The position numbers and the translations under genes are program-made. Shown in pieces: positions 6,377-13,825 of a DNA stretch of 31,861 bases. This DNA is from a virus: IMG/VR virus record IMGVR_UViG_3300030104_003219, positions 1 through 31,861 of that record; one strand, given 5' to 3'. Within the stretch, counting starts at the first letter, position 1; every line of letters begins with the position of its first letter. Below the pieces are notes generated by a model, which saw only the letters and a list, made by a program, of their open reading frames with translations, ran no database searches and was not told the DNA's origin.

Positions 6377-6714
6377 AAGAACAAGAATTACACAATACAA
6401 TAGTTGATTATTTAAATTTATATCCTCATATGTTATGGACATCAACATTAGGAGGTGTTTTTTTAGGTAGAAAAAATTACAAACAAAAATCTATAATAAA
6501 GAAAATATACAAGAAAGGAGTACCAGACATATTAATATTTGAACCAAACCTAAAGCATAACGGACTAATGGTTGAGTTGAAAGTTAAATACAATAAACCT
6601 AGCAAAGATCAAAAATTATGGTTAGATAATTTAAATGCTAGAGGTTACAAAGCTGTAGTGTGTAAAAGTTTAGAAGAGTTTACAAAACTATTTAATGAAT
6701 ACTTTAAAAAATGA
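6373..6714 (+). CDS. VRR-NUC domain nuclease
   Basis: 113 residues, one domain. The order of motifs is that of VRR-NUC endonucleases: N-terminal helix with Glu (KEQELHNTIVDYL), KKGVPDILIF with Asp52, MVELKVKYNK with Glu68 and Lys70, then S-KDQ-LW (Gln80) and GYKAVVCKSLEE. These residues form the PD-(D/E)XK metal site. Phage stand-alone VRR-NUC proteins are thought to resolve branched DNA such as Holliday junctions before packaging. It overlaps the following gene by four bases (ATGA). Confidence 0.85.
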   Translation: MKEQELHNTIVDYLNLYPHMLWTSTLGGVFLGRKNYKQKSIIKKIYKKGVPDILIFEPNLKHNGLMVELKVKYNKPSKDQKLWLDNLNARGYKAVVCKSLEEFTKLFNEYFKK

Positions 6715-6998
6715 GAAAAAAACATAATCCACCAAAAAATATAAGAACAAAAGATAATAGAGAAAATTTTAGATACTTTTTGTTTGAAGTTGATAGAGGT
6801 GTTACAAATGATATATACATACACAAAGAAACACAAACTATATTTGATGAAGATGAATATATATATAATAAAATAGATTTTATTCAAGATCAATATAAAC
6901 AGCTTGTTGTTACAGAAATAAGTCCTTTAGGGCAATGGGAATATAATGCTTTGAAACAGGCAGGAACTTTATTATTTGAAGATTTTTGCAGAAACTAA
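6711..6998 (+). CDS. hypothetical early protein
   Basis: 95 residues: a basic N-terminus (MRKKHNPPKNIRTKDNRENF), then a strand-rich segment (YFLFEVDRGVTNDIYIHKET) and an acidic, aromatic C-terminal half. No motif recognised and no membrane segment. It overlaps the nuclease at its start and the sigma-like gene at its end by 13 bases, so it belongs to the same early operon. Confidence 0.6.
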   Translation: MRKKHNPPKNIRTKDNRENFRYFLFEVDRGVTNDIYIHKETQTIFDEDEYIYNKIDFIQDQYKQLVVTEISPLGQWEYNALKQAGTLLFEDFCRN

Positions 6999-7513
6999 AC
7001 GAATACATAGAAAAAAGCTACAAAAATTTGTTAGATATATCTAAACGAATAACTAGCAATAGACACCCTGACTATGAAGATTTGTTACACGAATCAATAC
7101 TAGCTTTATATAATGCAGATAAAGAAAAGATTAAAATAATAATAGAAAAGAAACAACTTACTTTTTATATAGTTAGAATAATGATGAATCAATACCATAG
7201 TAATACAAGTCCATATCACAAAAAATATAGAAAGCAGTACAATGATGAACAATTAAAACAATTTTATATTTATACTAAAGAACCTTTAACAAAAGATAAG
7301 ATAGAAAATTTAGAAAAAAACGAAGAAAGATTGAAGTGGATAGATGAAAAATTGCAAGGATTAAATTGGTTTGATGTATCTGTTTTTAAATTATATTATA
7401 AAGAAAAATTTAGTTTGCGAACAATGTCAATAGCAACAAAAATAAGCAAGAGTACATTAGGTAAGTCAATTAGATCTGTTAAAAAATATTTAAAAGGCAT
7501 AAAAGATGATTGA
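6986..7513 (+). CDS. RNA polymerase sigma factor-like protein
   Basis: 175 residues. The N-terminal half resembles sigma region 2: PDYEDLLHESILALYN is like the helix that contacts the polymerase clamp, followed by TFYIVRIMMNQYHSN. The C-terminal part resembles region 4, with a helix-turn-helix LRTMSIATKISKSTLGKSIR then SVKKYLK. It would redirect host RNA polymerase to phage promoters, perhaps the ACGA-N12-ATATTTAT sites in the late region. The only available start near the N-terminus is TTG at 6986, inside the upstream gene. A plain DNA-binding regulator is the alternative. Confidence 0.65.
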   Translation: MQKLNEYIEKSYKNLLDISKRITSNRHPDYEDLLHESILALYNADKEKIKIIIEKKQLTFYIVRIMMNQYHSNTSPYHKKYRKQYNDEQLKQFYIYTKEPLTKDKIENLEKNEERLKWIDEKLQGLNWFDVSVFKLYYKEKFSLRTMSIATKISKSTLGKSIRSVKKYLKGIKDD

Positions 7514-7625
7514 GTTTATCAAACATAGTTTAGGTTTATGTGGTGAACCTCATTTAAACATATTTACAATAATAATGAGTGCACCTATATTTAGTTATTT
7601 AATTTATAAATTTTTTAAAATATGA
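7506..7625 (+). CDS. 39-residue membrane protein
   Basis: Short frame between the sigma-like gene and the 121-residue gene, overlapping the former by eight bases and the latter as ATGA. The peptide is MIEFIKHSLGLCGEPHLN followed by one hydrophobic segment (FTIIMSAPIFSYLIYKF), so a single-pass membrane protein with the C-terminus in or near the cytoplasm. Similar short GEPHLN-type peptides occur, as I recall, at this place in related flavobacterial phages. Function unknown. Confidence 0.6.
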   Translation: MIEFIKHSLGLCGEPHLNIFTIIMSAPIFSYLIYKFFKI

Positions 7626-7987
7626 AAAAATCAAAAGGAATTGGAGATGATATAGCCAAGTTTACTAAAGCAACAGGAATAGACAAGTTAGCTAAAAAAG
7701 TATTAGGAAATGATTGTGGTTGCGAAGAACGTAGACAGAAACTAAATCAAATGTTTCCAAGATTTAAAAATATAAGACAATTTACAGAAGATGAGATAAA
7801 GATATATGATGAGGTCATACCAATAGTTTTAAAAAACCAAAGAATGACAAAAGAAGAAAAAACAATAATTAATTCTTTGTATAGGGGTGTGTTTGATATA
7901 GATCCTCAATGGAAAAGTTGTGGTCCTTGTAATAAACAAATAATTGATAACCTTGAAAAGGTATATGAAAAGTCTTGTAAAGTATGA
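7622..7987 (+). CDS. conserved Cys-motif phage protein of unknown function
   Basis: 121 residues. It starts KKSKGIGDDIAKFTKATGID, then DCGCEERRQKLNQMFP, and towards the end SCGPCNKQI with a last Cys near the C-terminus. The GIGD...FTKATGI and CGC-E-R-x-x-LN signatures occur in a protein family I have seen in Bacteroidetes phages, always without a function. The two Cys pairs (CGC and CGPC) could bind a metal. Followed by the HNH gene with an ATGA overlap. Confidence 0.7.
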   Translation: MKKSKGIGDDIAKFTKATGIDKLAKKVLGNDCGCEERRQKLNQMFPRFKNIRQFTEDEIKIYDEVIPIVLKNQRMTKEEKTIINSLYRGVFDIDPQWKSCGPCNKQIIDNLEKVYEKSCKV

Positions 7988-8238
7988 AGAAGTATACAAA
8001 AATATATATGAAATATTATAACTACGATATATCAGATTGGATAGCTTGTGAGCATTGTGGCACAACGGCTGTAGACATACATCATATTTCTGGACGTGGT
8101 ATTGGTGGCTCAAATAATAAAGACTTTATAGAAAATCTTATAGCATTGTGTAGAAGTTGTCATATAAAAGCAGAAACAAATAAAGAATTTAACAATTATT
8201 TAAAAGAACAAAATCAATTAAAATTTAAACAAAACTAG
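7984..8238 (+). CDS. HNH endonuclease
   Basis: 84 residues. CEHC (Cys22, Cys25), DIHHI (His33-34), then ENLIALCRSCH (Asn51, Cys56, Cys59, His60) make the zinc site and beta-beta-alpha metal active site of HNH nucleases. In many phages a small HNH protein works with terminase for DNA packaging, usually next to the terminase genes; here it lies about 3.5 kb upstream, separated by the modification cassette. It could instead be a repair, defence or homing-derived nuclease. Confidence 0.8.
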   Translation: MKKYTKIYMKYYNYDISDWIACEHCGTTAVDIHHISGRGIGGSNNKDFIENLIALCRSCHIKAETNKEFNNYLKEQNQLKFKQN

Positions 8239-8239
8239 A

Positions 8240-8821
8240 ATGGAAAAAATAAAAATTAGTAAAGTAAAACCAAATTCTGAAAATCCTAGGATAATAAGAG
8301 GTGAAAAATTTAAACAATTAGTGCAAAGCATTAAAGACTTTCCTGAAATGCTTAAAATTAGACCTATTGTTGTAAACGAAGATTTTGTAGTATTAGGTGG
8401 AAATATGAGGCTAAGAGCCTGTATTGAAGCAGGTATTAAGGAAGTTTACATACAAAAAGTAAATTTATCTAAAGAGAAAGAAAAAGAATTTATTATAAAA
8501 GATAATAGTTCATTTGGAGAATGGGATTGGGATGTATTAGCGAATGAGTGGAATGTAGAAGAATTAAAAGAGTGGGGTGTAAATATACCTAAATGGGACG
8601 ACGTAAATTTTGATAGTGATATAGAAGATACAGGCGACTATGACTACCCAGATGATGAAGATATAGACACAAGCCACGTAAAAATGGTGCAATTGTTTTT
8701 AAACACAAAAACTGAACCTAAATTCAAGCAATACGAATTAAAACTAAGAGAAAAATTTGGAACAGAAAATTTAACTGACACAGTATATTATTGTATTGAA
8801 AAAGCATATGAAAACCTATGA
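8240..8821 (+). CDS. ParB/Srx-fold domain protein beside the modification cassette
   Basis: 193 residues. The N-terminal 90 residues form a ParB-like domain: KISKVKPNSENPRI, LVQSIKDFPEMLKIRPIVV and the ParB box VVLGGNMRLRACIEAG (GGNMRLRA at 53-60). After it come EWDWDVLANEWNVEELKEWG, typical of phage ParB-methylase-type proteins, an Asp-rich linker and a helical C-terminus. ParB-fold proteins can hydrolyse CTP or act as nucleases, and are often encoded beside phage DNA-modifying enzymes. It overlaps the oxygenase start as ATGA, suggesting joint function such as bringing modifying enzymes to DNA; that is inference. Confidence 0.8.
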   Translation: MEKIKISKVKPNSENPRIIRGEKFKQLVQSIKDFPEMLKIRPIVVNEDFVVLGGNMRLRACIEAGIKEVYIQKVNLSKEKEKEFIIKDNSSFGEWDWDVLANEWNVEELKEWGVNIPKWDDVNFDSDIEDTGDYDYPDDEDIDTSHVKMVQLFLNTKTEPKFKQYELKLREKFGTENLTDTVYYCIEKAYENL

Positions 8822-9708
8822 AAAAAATAGTTATAAAACCAAGACTTACTGATAAAGAAACTGATAAATTAAGAGGTGTATTGTTATCTGAAAAAGATTA
8901 TAATACTTTTATAAATTATGATGCAGATATATATTGTGAAGAAACAAATAAATGTATAGCAAAGTTTAGAAAAAAAATAATACCTGCAAACATTGCAGAA
9001 AAAGCTTATGAAAATTTAAAAGATGCAGCACAACATACTAACAACAGAAGTATAGGTAATGGAGATATACATAAATCTAATACAGAAACTACAAGATTAA
9101 AAAAAGATGGCACAATAGCAAATACAAAAAAAGCATCAAAAATAACTAAAAGTGGTATTATAGGTTACTTTGATAGAAACGCAAGATTTCCTTATTGTAG
9201 GCAAACAGCTTTTAATGAAAAACAATTTGAAAAGTTTAAAAAAGCATATCCAATTATAAAATTAGTAGATACTAAATATGCAGAATTAATGCCTGAGCAC
9301 TACGCATTGCAACGAAAAATAGCAGATGAAACAAGTCAAGACTTTGTGATTAAGAATACTGCATTTACAACAGTAACAGTAAACAAAAATTGGCAAACAG
9401 CTGTACACACAGATAAAGGGGATTATGCAAAAGGTTTTGGTAATTTAGTAGTATTAAGAAAAGGCAGGTACACAGGGGGTTATTTTGTTTTGCCAAAATG
9501 GGGTGTAGCTTTTGACATGCAGAATTGTGATTTGTTATTAGTAGATGTTCACCAATGGCATGGCAACACACCTATAAACAAGATAGATGAAGATGCAACA
9601 AGAGTAAGTTTAGTTATGTATTACAGAGAAAATATGATAAGTTGTGGTACAGCAGATGAAGAAGTAAATAGAGCAAAAAACAGAAAAGCAGGATCTAAAT
9701 TAAATTAA
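8818..9708 (+). CDS. TET/JBP-type 2-oxoglutarate/Fe(II) DNA base oxygenase
   Basis: 296 residues. The C-terminal domain has the full double-stranded beta-helix signature of TET/JBP oxygenases: AVHTDKGDY (iron ligands His197 and Asp199), GNLVVLRKGRYTGGYFVLP, LLLVDVHQWHGN (distal His248 or His245), then TRVSLVMYYREN with Arg262 or Arg270 for 2-oxoglutarate. The first 110 residues are a lysine-rich region, perhaps for DNA binding. In known systems these enzymes oxidise the methyl group of T (JBP) or 5-methyl-C (TET) in DNA. The neighbours here (thymine-specific transferase, hmU kinase) point to T as substrate, giving 5-hydroxymethyl-U. No cytosine-C5 methylase is visible. Confidence 0.88.
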   Translation: MKKIVIKPRLTDKETDKLRGVLLSEKDYNTFINYDADIYCEETNKCIAKFRKKIIPANIAEKAYENLKDAAQHTNNRSIGNGDIHKSNTETTRLKKDGTIANTKKASKITKSGIIGYFDRNARFPYCRQTAFNEKQFEKFKKAYPIIKLVDTKYAELMPEHYALQRKIADETSQDFVIKNTAFTTVTVNKNWQTAVHTDKGDYAKGFGNLVVLRKGRYTGGYFVLPKWGVAFDMQNCDLLLVDVHQWHGNTPINKIDEDATRVSLVMYYRENMISCGTADEEVNRAKNRKAGSKLN

Positions 9709-9709
9709 T

Positions 9710-10429
9710 ATGTTAAGTTTTAGGGATTTTTCAAAACAAATAATAGAAACTGGTGACATAGATCCAGACTACATACTAATAAGAGAAAAATGCAAAGAAT
9801 ATGGTTGGAACAAAAAACAAATGTTTAATTGGATATTGCACAAACTTGTAATATATGATAGCTATTCAGAATTACAAGTAATAAATAAAGAAAAAAACAT
9901 ATTAGAGGTAAAGTATGGAACTGAAAGAAGAAAATCTAAAAGGTTTGCAAAAGAATATTTAAACAATATACAAAGAGCATTTATTGACATTAACATTGAA
10001 AAGTTTTTTACACAAAAGGGTTATGTAGTTTTTAATAAAATAAAAACAATAAAAGGTTATGGTTCGTGGGCAGCATGGAAATTTATGGATCTTATAAGTT
10101 GTTGTTATGGTATAGATGTAGATTTTGAAACAATAGATTTTAGAAAGGCTTATACATTTCCTTTAAAGGGTTTGTTGATGATAAACGATTTACCTGAAGA
10201 TGTAAAGTTATTACAAGACACAAAGTTGTATAGTAAGCTTATGCATAATGCAAATAAAATGTTAGAAGGTTTAGAAACAATAAATTCACCTCACAATAAT
10301 AACAAGGGGTTAAGAATAAATGAAGTAGAAACTTTATTGTGTAAATACCATTCATATAAACATAATAAATATAAAGTAGGTCAAGATATAGAACACTTAA
10401 ATAAAAGGTTTAAAAAATGTATAATATAG
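9710..10429 (+). CDS. aGPT-Pplase-like amino acid:DNA (hydroxymethyl-U) transferase
   Basis: 239 residues. Residues around 69-83 (YGTERRKSKRFAKEY) and 113-140 (TIKGYGSWAAWKFMDL, then GIDVDF) match the helix-hairpin-helix DNA-glycosylase-like family named alpha-glutamyl/putrescinyl thymine pyrophosphorylase. Members attach an amino acid or polyamine to activated 5-hydroxymethyl-U in phage DNA. The gene starts one base after the oxygenase stop and overlaps the FAD gene by 13 bases. I assign it by motif pattern and by the neighbouring oxygenase and kinase; sequence search would settle the clade. The amino acid used cannot be read from the sequence. Confidence 0.72.
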   Translation: MLSFRDFSKQIIETGDIDPDYILIREKCKEYGWNKKQMFNWILHKLVIYDSYSELQVINKEKNILEVKYGTERRKSKRFAKEYLNNIQRAFIDINIEKFFTQKGYVVFNKIKTIKGYGSWAAWKFMDLISCCYGIDVDFETIDFRKAYTFPLKGLLMINDLPEDVKLLQDTKLYSKLMHNANKMLEGLETINSPHNNNKGLRINEVETLLCKYHSYKHNKYKVGQDIEHLNKRFKKCII

Positions 10430-11205
10430 TTGGTGCAGGATTAGCAGGATCTATGTTAGCAAAAGATTTTGACAACAAAGGTATAGAGTATAGAATATTT
10501 GATGCAAGATTAGAATTTTCAGCATCTATAATAAGTGAAAACCTATTTAGTGACACCTGGTTAAAAGATGTAAGCTATATAAAAAATTCATTAGATTTTA
10601 TACATAATAATTATAAAGTAGAAAAAAGATTGTTTGTAAATAAAAATATAAAAAAAGAATTATATCATTTACCAATACCAGAAGTATTAAAACAAGACTA
10701 TATAAAAGAAAAAGTTATAAAGGCTACAAAAGAAGGTGTGCAAACAGAAGAAAAATTTTATAAAGGAAAGAATATAATTTGTGCAGGGTTTTTAGCTAAA
10801 AAACTATTTAATTTACCTTATTTAGATGCATTGACAGGTCATGGCTTTTTTATAAAAAAACAAATTAAAGAAGATTATATAAATACTTATAGACCTTATA
10901 CACACGAAAAGCTGATGAATTGGCATAATAATTTATTATGGTATGGAGATAGTACAGCTATAAAACATAATAATTATATAAAGAAAAGAAAAAATTATAT
11001 AAAAAATAGCATAAAAAGATTAAATAAATTAGGAATAAACAAATATGAAAAAATTGTGTATGGTGCAAGACCTATGAACACACAAAACAAAAGACAGGGA
11101 ATGTTAGTTAAAATAAACAATAATAATATAGTTATGAATGGTGGTTGGAAAGATGGTTTAGTAATATACCCTTATTTAATAAGTAAAATATATAAAATGT
11201 TATGA
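10417..11205 (+). CDS. FAD-dependent oxidoreductase/lyase of base hypermodification
   Basis: 262 residues, short for a DAO-like flavoprotein. The N-terminal Rossmann motif is YNIVGAGLAGSMLAKDF with the acidic strand end YRIFDA; a second nucleotide-contact region follows (KNIICAGFLAKK), and the C-terminus reads GARPMNTQ then NGGWKDGLVIYPYL, as in glycine-oxidase-like proteins. In studied thymidine hypermodification pathways a flavin lyase cleaves a glycine already attached to the base, leaving 5-aminomethyl-dU. Position between the transferase and the kinase, with overlaps on both sides, supports that role here. The exact reaction is inferred. Confidence 0.75.
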   Translation: MYNIVGAGLAGSMLAKDFDNKGIEYRIFDARLEFSASIISENLFSDTWLKDVSYIKNSLDFIHNNYKVEKRLFVNKNIKKELYHLPIPEVLKQDYIKEKVIKATKEGVQTEEKFYKGKNIICAGFLAKKLFNLPYLDALTGHGFFIKKQIKEDYINTYRPYTHEKLMNWHNNLLWYGDSTAIKHNNYIKKRKNYIKNSIKRLNKLGINKYEKIVYGARPMNTQNKRQGMLVKINNNNIVMNGGWKDGLVIYPYLISKIYKML

Positions 11206-11717
11206 TTATAGCAATAGGTGGAGAACCAGCAACTGGTAAAACTACAATAATGAAAAGCATAATAAAAGACTATATGCCTTTTAAAACATTTAAGTATGGT
11301 TTAGTAAGAGGAATAACAAATGATAAGTTAAATATTGTAGGTATCTATGACAAAAGCCTTTTTAGTGGAACTGATAAACTTTCTATGGCTGTGCAGCCTT
11401 ATTTCCTTAAATTTGTCGAAAAGTGTTCTAACGAACTAATATTGTTTGAGGGTGATAGATTATTTAATCAAAGTTTGTTTAATAAAGTTGATTGTAAAAT
11501 AATAGTAATAAAAGCAAACAAAGAAGAAATACACAAAAGACATATACAAAGAAAAGACAAACAAACAGAAAAGTTTATAAAAGCCAAAAGAACTAAAATA
11601 GAAAACATAATACAAAAAAATAAAGTAACAATATTTAGTAACGATAATAAAGAAGAACAAGAACAAATAATAAAACATATAAAAACTCTAATAAATGAAC
11701 AAAACCGAACACACTAA
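11202..11717 (+). CDS. P-loop 5-hydroxymethyl-uracil DNA kinase
   Basis: 171 residues. Walker A is GGEPATGKTT (residues 6-15). The motifs FSGTDKLSMAVQP (54-66) and LFEGDRLF (81-88) are those of the kinase family found in phage hypermodification operons, where it phosphorylates the hydroxymethyl group of 5-hmU in DNA so that the transferase can displace it. A lid region rich in Lys and Arg (KRHIQRKDKQTEK) follows. The start is an ATGA overlap with the FAD gene; the end overlaps the small terminase gene by 23 bases, so modification and packaging genes are in one transcript. Confidence 0.82.
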   Translation: MIIAIGGEPATGKTTIMKSIIKDYMPFKTFKYGLVRGITNDKLNIVGIYDKSLFSGTDKLSMAVQPYFLKFVEKCSNELILFEGDRLFNQSLFNKVDCKIIVIKANKEEIHKRHIQRKDKQTEKFIKAKRTKIENIIQKNKVTIFSNDNKEEQEQIIKHIKTLINEQNRTH

Positions 11718-12072
11718 AAAAGCAATGTTAGATGCCTTAGAAAAATCTTTAGGTATAGTAACAACAGCTTGTAAAAAAGTAGGGATTGGTAGAACTACAT
11801 ACTATGATTGGTATAATACAGATCCTGAATTTAAAGCAAAGGTTGATGATTTGAAAAATGTAGCATTAGACTTTGCAGAAAGTCAACTACATAAACAAAT
11901 ACAAGATAATTCTACTTCAGCAACTATATTCTACTTAAAAACACAAGGAAAGAAAAGAGGTTATGTAGAAAGACAGGAATTAGATCTATCAAGTGGTAAC
12001 GAACAAATAAACAAAATAGAAATTGAAATTGTTGAGCCTAAAGGGAACAGTAGTTCTCAAGAAAAATCTTGA
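11695..12072 (+). CDS. terS: terminase small subunit
   Basis: 125 residues. The N-terminal half is a DNA-binding helix-turn-helix: LGIVTTACKKVGIGRTTYYDWYNTDPEF, typical of phage small terminase subunits, followed by helices (LDFAESQLHKQIQDNSTSATIFYLKTQGKKRGYV) with the IFYLKTQGK motif common in this family. It recognises the packaging start and forms a ring that regulates the large subunit. It lies directly upstream of terL with a 50-base overlap. Confidence 0.88.
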   Translation: MNKTEHTKKAMLDALEKSLGIVTTACKKVGIGRTTYYDWYNTDPEFKAKVDDLKNVALDFAESQLHKQIQDNSTSATIFYLKTQGKKRGYVERQELDLSSGNEQINKIEIEIVEPKGNSSSQEKS

Positions 12073-13192
12073 TGCAAGTACAAGAATTGTAGTTAATCAG
12101 GGTGGTACAAGAAGTAGTAAAACCTATAGTTTAGCACAATTAATTATACTGAAAGCATTACAAACAAAGGGAAAGGTATATACTATTTGTAGGAAAACTT
12201 TACCAGCTTTGAAAGGTACTGCGTACAGAGATTTTTTTTCTATATTGGAAAGTCATAATTTATACAATCCTGAAAATCATAATAAATCAGAACTTACTTA
12301 TAAATTAAATGGAAATGAAATAGAGTTTATTTCAGTTGATATGCCACAAAAAATACGTGGAAGAAAAAGAAATATACTTTGGCTCAATGAGGCAAATGAG
12401 TTTGATTTTGAATCGTGGGTTCAGCTAAGTCTAAGAACAACTGAAAATATTTATTTAGACTTTAATCCTTCAGATCCATATTCCTGGATATATGACAATG
12501 TTATAAATAGAGAAGATTGCACTTTTATTAAATCAACTTATTTAGATAATCCTTTTTTACCTGAAGAAACTATAAAAGAAATAGAAAGGCTAAGGGATTT
12601 AGATTCTAACTATTGGAAAATATATGGATTAGGGGATATGGCACAACCTACTGAAACTATATTCAGACAATTTGAAATATGTAATAACGTACCTGAACAA
12701 GCACAATTAATAGCAATGGGAATGGATTTTGGTTATAGTAACGATCCTACAGCATTAGTTGAAGTCTTTAAATTAAACGATAATTTGTACTTAAATGAAG
12801 TTTTGTATAGTAAAGGTCTAACAAACCAAGATATTGCAGCAGAGCTAAGAAAACACAGCATTACAAGGCAAATAGAAATAATAGGGGATAGTGCTGAGCC
12901 AAAGTCAATAGAAGAAATAAATAGATTAGGTTTTAACGTAAAACCAGCAAAGAAAGGTGCAGACAGTATTAATATGGGTATAGACATTTTAAGAAGATAC
13001 AAGATCCATATTACGAAAAGCAGCACAAATACAATTAATGAATTTAAGTTTTATAAATGGCTAGTAGATAAAAATGGTAAGGTAATAAACAAACCTGCAA
13101 CTAATCAAGCAGACCACATAATTGATAGTGTTAGGTACGTAGCTTTAAACAAATTAACTACTAATTATTCAGGTAAGTATTATATTCTATGA
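12023..13192 (+). CDS. terL: terminase large subunit
   Basis: 389 residues. Walker A is NQGGTRSSKTYS (Lys33), Walker B NILWLNEANEF (near 117-127), with a coupling DFNPSDP segment. The C-terminal RNase H-like nuclease has the acidic triad GMDFGYSNDP (Asp235), IIGDSAEPK (Asp289) and ADHIIDSVRY (Asp364/Asp368). It is the packaging motor and DNA cutter. No ATG is available; TTG at 12023 or at 12029/12032, inside terS, gives the normal N-terminal length before Walker A. Promoter A lies right at its 3' end. Confidence 0.93.
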   Translation: MKLLSLKGTVVLKKNLDASTRIVVNQGGTRSSKTYSLAQLIILKALQTKGKVYTICRKTLPALKGTAYRDFFSILESHNLYNPENHNKSELTYKLNGNEIEFISVDMPQKIRGRKRNILWLNEANEFDFESWVQLSLRTTENIYLDFNPSDPYSWIYDNVINREDCTFIKSTYLDNPFLPEETIKEIERLRDLDSNYWKIYGLGDMAQPTETIFRQFEICNNVPEQAQLIAMGMDFGYSNDPTALVEVFKLNDNLYLNEVLYSKGLTNQDIAAELRKHSITRQIEIIGDSAEPKSIEEINRLGFNVKPAKKGADSINMGIDILRRYKIHITKSSTNTINEFKFYKWLVDKNGKVINKPATNQADHIIDSVRYVALNKLTTNYSGKYYIL

Positions 13193-13218
13193 ACGAAAAC
13201 GCAAAAAATATATTTATA
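13191..13218 (+). promoter_or_regulatory. late promoter A (ACGA-N12-TATATTTATA)
   Basis: GAACGA at 13191-13196 is followed by 12 bases and TATATTTATA at 13209-13218, four bases before the ATG of the tail gene at 13223. Three other sites have the same boxes and the same 12-base gap. With a usual distance from the box to the start point, the transcript would begin at or next to the ATG (leaderless). Confidence 0.6.
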
Positions 13219-13222
13219 TAAA

Positions 13223-13825
13223 ATGGCAAAGACTAAAATAACAATAAATGTTCCTACTAATTGGAATGACATTACTATTAAGAAGTATCAAAAGTTTCTA
13301 CAAGTTTCTAAAAATGGAGATGAAATAGAAATGTTAAGTGTATTGTGTAATGTGCCTGTTAAGGTTATAAAAAAAATAAAAGTAAAAGACAGAAAGATGA
13401 TTGTCAGCAAAATGAACTCTTTTATAAATAAAAAACCAGAACAAAAACTACAAAACATTATAAAGTTTAAAGAAAAAGAATATGGTTTTATACCAAACTT
13501 TAGCAAATTAACAACAGGTGAGTTTGTAGATCTTGAAAGTTATATGAAAAATAGCAATGAAAGTTTACATTATATAATGTCAATATTATATAGACCAATA
13601 GTAAAAAGACAAGGTAAATTCTATAATATAGAATCTTATAATCCAAATTTAGAAACAGCAGAAAAGTTTTTAGATTTACCAATGACTTGTGTTTTATCTG
13701 CATTCAATTTTTTTTTTTATTTAGGCGAAAACTTGTTGGAAGTTATAGCCAATTATTCGAAAAAGGAAATGAAGAAAGCGAACAACAAAGAACTTTACAA
13801 TCAAAATGGGGTTGGTACAATATAA
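13223..13825 (+). CDS. tail assembly chaperone, G-type product
   Basis: 200 residues in the unshifted form. The N-terminal part (NVPTNWNDITIKKYQKFLQV) and the middle (FIPNFSKLTTGEFVDLESYMK) are like tail chaperones in flavobacterial phages, where this 'W-x-ditikkYqkf' opening is common. The last third is followed, on the -1 frame, by a second domain (13708-13962) reached through an 11-T run at 13708-13718. This gives a short protein in most translations and an extended GT-like product in some, as in lambda gpG/gpGT. It would coat the tape measure during tail assembly. It is the first gene of the late transcript from promoter A. Confidence 0.7.
   Translation: MAKTKITINVPTNWNDITIKKYQKFLQVSKNGDEIEMLSVLCNVPVKVIKKIKVKDRKMIVSKMNSFINKKPEQKLQNIIKFKEKEYGFIPNFSKLTTGEFVDLESYMKNSNESLHYIMSILYRPIVKRQGKFYNIESYNPNLETAEKFLDLPMTCVLSAFNFFFYLGENLLEVIANYSKKEMKKANNKELYNQNGVGTI
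13708..13718 (+). promoter_or_regulatory. -1 ribosomal frameshift slippery site
   Basis: Eleven consecutive T. In the frame of the 13223 gene the codons are AAT TTT TTT TTT TAT, so the heptamer T-TTT-TTT is present in the correct phase for simultaneous -1 slippage of P- and A-site tRNAs. Slippage joins the chaperone to the T domain. No clear downstream stem-loop was identified by eye. Confidence 0.6.

Noticed and set aside
8818-9708. Oxygenase acting on 5-methylcytosine to make 5-hmC
   Set aside because: No cytosine-C5 methylase or glycosyltransferase is visible, while the adjacent transferase and kinase types act on 5-hmU; kept only as an alternative.
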